Source of the DNA: Frateuria hangzhouensis
Lineage (GTDB): Bacteria; Pseudomonadota; Gammaproteobacteria; Xanthomonadales; Rhodanobacteraceae
NCBI RefSeq assembly: GCF_026410505.1
Contig: NZ_JAPMIU010000007.1
Location: 62,001 to 126,000 of the forward strand
Length of the DNA: 64,000 bases
Direction: 5' to 3'
Within the stretch, counting starts at the first letter, position 1; every line of letters begins with the position of its first letter. The notes beneath the pieces were generated by a model. It saw nothing but the letters and a program-made list of their open reading frames with translations, was not told the origin of the DNA and ran no database searches. The position numbers and the translations under genes were made by a program. Shown here piece by piece: positions 59,379-64,000 of the stretch.

Positions 59379-60299
59379 TCAATCCATCAGCGCGGCGGCG
59401 TGCGCGGCAGCGCTGGCAGCCAGGGCCTGGAGGTCGTAGCCACCTTCCAGAGTCGACACGATGCGGCCGCCCGCATGGGCGCGCGCGACCTCGACAAGGC
59501 GCGTGGTGAGCCAGGCGTAATCGTCCGCATCCAGGCGCCACTGCGCCAGCGGATCGGCGCGGTGGCCGTCGAAGCCGGCGGAGACCAGCAGCAGTTGCGG
59601 CCGGAAGGCGTCCAGGCGCGGCAGCAGGCGATCTTCCCAGGCCTGCCGGAACGCCGCCGGGCCGGTGCCCGACGGCAACGGCGCGTTGACCAGGTTGCCC
59701 GCGCCGGTTTCCTCCACGCCACCGCTGCCCGGATACAGCGGCGACTGGTGGCTGGAGGCGAACAGCACGCGCGGCTCGCCGGCGAAGATGTCCTGCGTGC
59801 CGTTGCCGTGATGCACGTCGAAATCGGCAATCGCCATGCGCTCCAGCCCGTGTTCGGCCAGTGCGTGCGCCGCGCCCACGGCGACATTGTTGAACAGGCA
59901 GAAGCCCATCGCGCGCGTGCCGGTGGCATGGTGGCCGGGCGGACGTACCGCGCAGAACGCGCGGCTGGCGTTGCTGCTCAGCACCGCATCGACCGCCGCC
60001 GTAACGGCCCCCGCGGCACGCAACGCGGCCTCGGCGGAAGCCGGCGACATCAGGGTGTCTTCGTCCAGCCGCCGCAGGCCATCGGCCGGGGCGCTGGAGA
60101 GAATGCGCGCCACGTACGCCGGATCATGCACGCGCTCGAGTGCCTTGACGCTGGCGCGCGACGCTTCGATCCGGTCCAGTGCGGCGAAGCGGTCGCGGTC
60201 GAGCGCGGCCAGTACGGCATGCAGCCGCGCGGGCGATTCGGGGTGGCCGGGGCCGGGATCGTGCTGCAGGCATGCCGCGTGGGTGTAGAGCCGCAGCAT
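59379..60299 (-). CDS. Histone deacetylase / acetylpolyamine amidohydrolase family protein
   Basis: A 306-residue zinc-dependent amidohydrolase of the arginase-deacetylase fold. Catalytic and metal residues are visible: RPPGHHATGTRAMGFCLFNN (tandem histidines), IADFDVHHGNGTQDIF (zinc Asp and His), and SAGFDGHRADPLAQ (second zinc Asp). The C-terminal GGYDLQALA follows the family. Bacterial members act on acetylated polyamines, other small N-acyl compounds or acetyl-lysine; which applies here is unknown. It ends seven bases from the pduO-like gene on the same strand, suggesting one transcript with the cobalamin genes, although a functional link is not obvious. Confidence 0.88.
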   Translation of the reverse strand: MLRLYTHAACLQHDPGPGHPESPARLHAVLAALDRDRFAALDRIEASRASVKALERVHDPAYVARILSSAPADGLRRLDEDTLMSPASAEAALRAAGAVTAAVDAVLSSNASRAFCAVRPPGHHATGTRAMGFCLFNNVAVGAAHALAEHGLERMAIADFDVHHGNGTQDIFAGEPRVLFASSHQSPLYPGSGGVEETGAGNLVNAPLPSGTGPAAFRQAWEDRLLPRLDAFRPQLLLVSAGFDGHRADPLAQWRLDADDYAWLTTRLVEVARAHAGGRIVSTLEGGYDLQALAASAAAHAAALMD

Positions 60300-60306
60300 G
60301 CCGGAT

Positions 60307-60867
60307 TCAGCTCCGCGGACGGCGCTCGTGCTGCCAGATCACCTCGCCATGGCCGCCGGCGCGCGCGAGCACGCGGCAGATCACGAACAACAGGTCCGAC
60401 AGCCGGTTGAGATAGCGCTGCGGCTGCGGCCGCACCGTTTCGGCACGGGCCAGCGCGATCACCCCGCGTTCGGCGCGACGGCACACCGTGCGCGCGAGGT
60501 GGCAACTGGCCGCGGCCATGCCGCCGCCGGGCAGGATGAAGTCCTTCAGCGGGGGCAGCGGTTCGTTGAAGCCGTCGAGTACCGTCTCCAGTCGCGCGAT
60601 GTCGGCGTCCTGGATCATCGCCATGCCGGGGATGCACAGCTCCCCGCCAAGGTCGAACAGCTCGTGCTGCACCTGCGTCAGTGCCTCGCGCACCTCCGCC
60701 GGAACATCGTCGCAGGCGAGCACCATGCCGATCGTGCTGTTGAGTTCGTCGACCGTGCCGTAGGCGGCCACGCGGGCCGAATCCTTCGGCACCCGCGAAC
60801 CGTCGCCCAGCCCGGTGCTGCCGTCGTCGCCGGTTCGCGTGTAGATCTTCGACAGGCGGTTGCCCAT
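60307..60867 (-). CDS. pduO: ATP:cob(I)alamin adenosyltransferase, PduO type
   Basis: It transfers the adenosyl group of ATP to cob(I)alamin, giving coenzyme B12. The 186-residue protein has KIYTRTGDDGSTGLGDGSRV (nucleotide loop), RVAAYGTVDELNSTIGMVLA, FILPGGGMAAASCHLARTVC with the HxxRxxxRRAER helix, and RYLNRLSDLLFVICRVLAR. Start ATG shares one base with the stop of the BtuM-like gene (TGATG), so the two are translationally coupled: import followed by conversion to the active cofactor. No cobalamin biosynthesis genes are present in the window. Confidence 0.93.
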   Translation of the reverse strand: MGNRLSKIYTRTGDDGSTGLGDGSRVPKDSARVAAYGTVDELNSTIGMVLACDDVPAEVREALTQVQHELFDLGGELCIPGMAMIQDADIARLETVLDGFNEPLPPLKDFILPGGGMAAASCHLARTVCRRAERGVIALARAETVRPQPQRYLNRLSDLLFVICRVLARAGGHGEVIWQHERRPRS

Positions 60868-61466
60868 CAGTGCGTCTGGCCGGCGTGTGCGAGCGCGCGG
60901 GTGAGTTGGGCTACCAGCACGTGCAGCACCGCGCCCAGGCCGACGTACAGCGCGGTCACCTGCAGGAACGGCAGGTACCAGTCGCCCATGTTCTCGAACC
61001 AGGCGGCCAGGCTGCGCGGCGCCGGCACGCTGTCGCTCAGCCAGTAGAAGCTGCCGTTGGAGACCACGAAGCAGACCGCCTCGCTGGCCAGCAGCGCGGC
61101 CACGGCCAGGCCGGCGGTGGAAAGTTTCAGGCCGGCCTGGCGGCGGGCCAGCCAGCTGCCGCCCAGCCACAGCGCGCCATAGGCGGCGGCCAGGAACCAG
61201 TACGCCGGCGAGACGCAGTAATGGCTCCAGAAATTCAGGCCCTGGCCGGAGATCACCAGATAATCGACCAGCACCGCCTCGGCCATCAGCAGCGGGAACG
61301 CCCAGCGGCCGGCGCCGCTCAGCCAGAAACCGGCCAGGAAGAACACGCCCCAGGACGCATCCGGGAACGCCTCGAAATGGTGGATGTGCACCGCACCGCG
61401 GGTAAGGCCCATCACCAGGGCGAGTGCCAGGAAGATGCCGAGGCGCTGGGTCTGAGTCATAGCCAT
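60867..61466 (-). CDS. btuM: BtuM-like cobalamin transporter (stand-alone ECF S-component)
   Basis: A 199-residue membrane protein with about six helices. I identify it by context and by a conserved-looking cysteine motif: SHYCVSPAYWFLAAAYG with Cys84, resembling the CxxPAY element of BtuM from Thiobacillus, where that cysteine removes cyanide from cyanocobalamin. It carries no ATPase partner here, as with solitary BtuM proteins. The one-base overlap with the adenosyltransferase gene strongly supports a vitamin B12 role. Start ATG 61466 or 61460; GGAGC lies about 14 bases upstream of the first. It is divergent from ubiH; the 121-bp gap is too short for a full cobalamin riboswitch and I see none. 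Confidence 0.75.
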   Translation of the reverse strand: MAMTQTQRLGIFLALALVMGLTRGAVHIHHFEAFPDASWGVFFLAGFWLSGAGRWAFPLLMAEAVLVDYLVISGQGLNFWSHYCVSPAYWFLAAAYGALWLGGSWLARRQAGLKLSTAGLAVAALLASEAVCFVVSNGSFYWLSDSVPAPRSLAAWFENMGDWYLPFLQVTALYVGLGAVLHVLVAQLTRALAHAGQTH

Positions 61467-61587
61467 GAAGGTGCTCCGTATGCAGGCGGCGAGAGTGGAA
61501 AGAGCGTGACAAAAAAACGGACGGCTAGTTTAGCCCAAGCCCGACCGGGCCATGCGACGCCTGCGTGTTCAGCCGTATCATCCGCCC

Positions 61588-62808
61588 ATGACTGCTTCTT
61601 CCCCTTCCCGCGGGCCCGTGCTGATCGTCGGTGGCGGCCTGGTCGGCGCCAGCCTGGCGATCGCGCTGGATGCGGCCGGCGTCGACGCGATGCTGGTCGA
61701 GGCGGCCGCGCCGCGCACCGACGCACAACCGAGCTACGACGAGCGCAACCTGGCGCTGGCCCGCGCCACCGTCAACGGCCTGGACGCGATCGGCGTCTGG
61801 ACGCACGCGCGCCGCGACGCCACGCCGATCGAGCACATCCACGTCAGCCGCGCCGGCGAATTCGGCAGCGTGCGACTTCAGGCGAGCGACGCCGGCGTCG
61901 ACGCACTGGGCTGGACGCTGCCGGCACGCGAACTGGGCGGCGCGCTGCTGCGCCGGCTGGGCGAGTGCAGCCGGCTCGAGCGGCTCGCGCCAGCGACGCT
62001 GGAGGCCCTCGAACCGCTGACCGATGGCTGGCGTGCGCAGGTGCGCACCGCCGAAGGGGTGCGTCACGTCGATACGCCGCTGCTGGTAGGTGCCGACGGT
62101 ACCGGCTCGTTCGTGCGCGATCGCCTGGGTATCGCCGCGGAAACGCACGACTACGGCCAGACCCTGTTCGTTTCCACCGTGACGCCCGAACGCGACCACG
62201 CCCATCGCGCTTTCGAACGCTTCAGCGACGAAGGCCCGGTCGCGCTGTTGCCTCTGGCTGGGCGTCGCTGCGGCCTGGTACTCACCGTGCCGGGCACGCA
62301 GGCGGGCGCGGTGGCGGCGATGGACGATGCCGATTACCTGGCGCTGGCGCAGCGCCGCTTTGGCTGGCGGCTGGGCCGGCTGGGCCGCCCGGGCAAGCGG
62401 TTTCCCTATGCGATCCAGCGCGTCGCCGCCGAACGCCTCACCGCACCGCGCGCGGTGCTGGTAGGCAACGCGGCGCAGACCGTGCACCCGATCGGCGCAC
62501 AGGGCTTCAATCTGGGCCTGCGCGATGCACTGACCCTGGCCGAGCTGGTGGCCGGCTCGACCGACCCCGGCCACGCCTCATTGCTCGCCAGCTATGCCGC
62601 GCGCCGCGCGCCCGATCGCGAAGGCACCATGTCCATGAGCCACGGCCTGGTGCGGCTGGCCTGCCTGCCGCAGCCATTGCTGGGGCCGTTGCGTTCGCTG
62701 GCCCTGCTCGCCTGCGACCGCGTACCGCCGCTGAAGGACGCGCTGCTCCGCCGCGGCATGGGGTTCCGCGGCGAGCCGCCGCACGCGGTGCTGGAGCGCA
62801 CGCCGTGA
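61588..62808 (+). CDS. ubiH: 2-octaprenyl-6-methoxyphenol hydroxylase
   Basis: An FAD-dependent monooxygenase of aerobic ubiquinone synthesis. The 406-residue protein has the N-terminal GxGxxG loop (VLIVGGGLVGASLAIALDAA), the second motif LLVGADGTGSFVRDRLG and the C-terminal GNAAQTVHPIGAQGFNLGLR, which with RKFPYAIQ-like KRFPYAIQRV marks the UbiH group. YDERNLALA near residue 50 is the UbiH fingerprint. ATG 61588 fits the family start. The stop overlaps the next hydroxylase gene (GTGA). Confidence 0.9.
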   Translation: MTASSPSRGPVLIVGGGLVGASLAIALDAAGVDAMLVEAAAPRTDAQPSYDERNLALARATVNGLDAIGVWTHARRDATPIEHIHVSRAGEFGSVRLQASDAGVDALGWTLPARELGGALLRRLGECSRLERLAPATLEALEPLTDGWRAQVRTAEGVRHVDTPLLVGADGTGSFVRDRLGIAAETHDYGQTLFVSTVTPERDHAHRAFERFSDEGPVALLPLAGRRCGLVLTVPGTQAGAVAAMDDADYLALAQRRFGWRLGRLGRPGKRFPYAIQRVAAERLTAPRAVLVGNAAQTVHPIGAQGFNLGLRDALTLAELVAGSTDPGHASLLASYAARRAPDREGTMSMSHGLVRLACLPQPLLGPLRSLALLACDRVPPLKDALLRRGMGFRGEPPHAVLERTP

Positions 62809-64000
62809 GCGCGGCCCGTCCGGCATCGCGCCTCCGCGGGTCGCTGCTCGACGTCGCGGTGGTCGGCGGCGGGATGGTCGGCGCCGCCGCGGCACTGGCA
62901 TTGGCTCGCGCGGGCTTTTCCACCGCGCTGCTGGAAGCCCGTCCACCGGCCCCCTGGCGGGCCGAAGACGAGGTCGACCTGCGCGTGGTCGGCCTGGCGC
63001 CCTCGTCGGTTGCCTTGCTTGACAGTCTGGACGTCTGGGCGTCCATCCGCGAACGTCGCGCCGCATCCTACGCGCGCATGCACGTCTGGGACGCACGCAG
63101 CGGCGCGGCCATCGAATTCGACGCCACCGCCGAAGGCCGCGCCTGGCTTGGCTGGATTGCCGAGAACAGCCTGGTGCAGTGGACGCTGTGGCAGGCACTG
63201 GAGGCCGCCGGCGTACAACGCCACTGCCCGGCACAAGTGACCGGCTTCCAGGCCCACGCCGACCGCATCACCCTCGATCTGGCGGGTGATGGGCTTTCGA
63301 ATCCCGAATCCCGAATCCCGAATCCCGGCCTTTCAGCCCGCCTGTTGGTCGCCGCCGACGGCGCCGGCTCGCCGTTGCGCCAACTCGCCGGCCTGGAAAC
63401 GCATGGGCACGACTACGGCCAGCGCGGCGTGGTCGCGCACGTGGCCACCGAGCGGCCGCACCAGCACACCGCATGGCAGCGTTTCCTGCCCGGCGGCCCG
63501 CTGGCGTTGCTGCCGCTGGCCGATGGACGCAGCTCGATCGTGTGGTCGCTGCCCGAGGCCGAGGCACAGCGCGTGCTTGCGCTGGACGATGCGGCGTTCT
63601 GCGCCGAACTCGGCGTGGCCAGCGATTTCCGGCTGGGACCGGTGCTCTCGACCACCCGCCGCGCCGCGTTCCCGCTCAAGCTGCAACTGGCCGACCGCTA
63701 CCAGGCCGAGCGCCTGGTGCTGCTGGGCGACGCGGCGCACGCGGTGCACCCGCTGGCCGGCCAGGGCGTCAACTTGGGCCTGCGCGACGTGGCCGAGCTG
63801 CGCGACACGCTGGTGGCCGCGCGCGCGGCCGGTCGCGACATCGCCGCGCCGCACGTGTTGCGCCGCTATGCGCGTCGCCGCCACAGTGCCGACACGCTGG
63901 ATGCCCGTGGCTTCGATGCGCTGGCGCGCATCTACGCCTGGCAGGCGCCACCGCTGGTGGCCGCGCGCGCACTGGGCGTGAGGCTGGTCGACCGCCTGGC
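62805..64000 (+). CDS. Ubiquinone hydroxylase, UbiI/UbiF type (3' end outside window)
   Basis: A second FAD-dependent hydroxylase, open to the window edge after about 398 codons. It starts at GTG 62805, which overlaps the ubiH stop. The FAD loop is VAVVGGGMVGAAAALALARA (about 17-36), the second motif LLVAADGAGSPLRQLAGL and the third GDAAHAVHPLAGQGVNLGLR (about 308-327). UbiH and this type hydroxylate different ring positions of the ubiquinone head; whether this is C5 (UbiI) or C6 (UbiF) cannot be settled. Near residue 166 a short stretch NPESRIPNPG is encoded by four GAATCCC heptamers and interrupts an otherwise conserved region; reading frame is kept. Confidence 0.88.
   Translation, partial: MSAARPASRLRGSLLDVAVVGGGMVGAAAALALARAGFSTALLEARPPAPWRAEDEVDLRVVGLAPSSVALLDSLDVWASIRERRAASYARMHVWDARSGAAIEFDATAEGRAWLGWIAENSLVQWTLWQALEAAGVQRHCPAQVTGFQAHADRITLDLAGDGLSNPESRIPNPGLSARLLVAADGAGSPLRQLAGLETHGHDYGQRGVVAHVATERPHQHTAWQRFLPGGPLALLPLADGRSSIVWSLPEAEAQRVLALDDAAFCAELGVASDFRLGPVLSTTRRAAFPLKLQLADRYQAERLVLLGDAAHAVHPLAGQGVNLGLRDVAELRDTLVAARAAGRDIAAPHVLRRYARRRHSADTLDARGFDALARIYAWQAPPLVAARALGVRLVDRL
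63299..63326 (+). repeat. Four perfect GAATCCC heptamers inside the ubiI-like gene
   Basis: GAATCCC occurs four times in tandem (63299, 63306, 63313, 63320). The same motif, with one degenerate unit, is at 41685-41712. Both copies are within coding sequence and in frame. Confidence 0.92.

Noticed and set aside
61467-61587. Cobalamin riboswitch upstream of the BtuM-like gene
   Set aside because: The 121-bp divergent spacer is too short for the full aptamer and has no recognisable B12-box.

Overview
The window is a chromosomal segment of a high-GC gammaproteobacterium. Protein sequences, gene order and repeat content fit the Xanthomonadales, most likely the Rhodanobacteraceae (Rhodanobacter, Dyella, Luteibacter or Frateuria type). 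That placement is my inference from gene order (rsmI-rnpB-mraZ-dcw-lpxC-dciA-secA, lptD-surA-pdxA-rsmA-apaGH), from a dcw cluster without murD, and from abundant short palindromic repeats. I see no phage, insertion sequence, CRISPR array, tRNA or rRNA.

Layout. Positions 1-2234: end of a sigma-54 response regulator and its NtrY-like sensor kinase. 2457-4980: proB-proA (proline synthesis). 5218-7083 (-): uup. 7197-10402: a glycosyltransferase coupled to a glycogen-debranching-type glucosidase. 10639-13518: a large membrane-anchored Ser/Thr kinase with a TPR-like tail. 13741-16228 (-): metK and dusB. 16315-18469 (-): a tightly overlapping three-gene phospholipid cassette (CDP-alcohol phosphatidyltransferase, acyltransferase, CdsA-like). 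18528-21754 (-): PepSY protein and TonB receptor under a good Fur box. 21888-26253: nucleoside-type MFS transporter, rhtC, an Fe-S type uracil-DNA glycosylase homologue and a GlcD-like flavoprotein. 26381-29611: yraN, lpoA, rsmI. 29706-30083: RNase P RNA.

30444-47284 is the division and cell-wall (dcw) cluster: mraZ, rsmH, ftsL, ftsI, murE, murF, mraY, ftsW, murG, murC, ddlB, ftsQ, ftsA, ftsZ, lpxC. Most junctions are ATGA/GTGA overlaps, and a clear MraZ operator sits at the front. murD is absent from its usual place between mraY and ftsW. Next come dciA (helicase loader, -), an M23 peptidase and secA. 52204-59272 (-) is the lptD-surA-pdxA-rsmA-apaG-apaH envelope/ribosome block. 59379-61466 (-) holds a histone-deacetylase-like hydrolase, a PduO-type cobalamin adenosyltransferase and a BtuM-like B12 transporter. 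61588-64000 (+) carries two ubiquinone hydroxylase genes, the second cut by the window end.

The accessory signal is mostly in the spacers. Two families of short inverted-repeat (REP/BIME-like) elements fill nearly every larger intergenic gap: GTAGGAGC... (about nine copies) and GTAGGGTGGGC... (five near-complete copies and one related half). A GAATCCC heptamer repeat is embedded in frame inside ddlB and the ubiI-like gene. The items most worth following are the missing murD, the BtuM-PduO pair, the degenerate phospholipid cassette, the MraZ promoter architecture, and two structured spacers around lpxC. I did not find a clearly new defence or mobile system.
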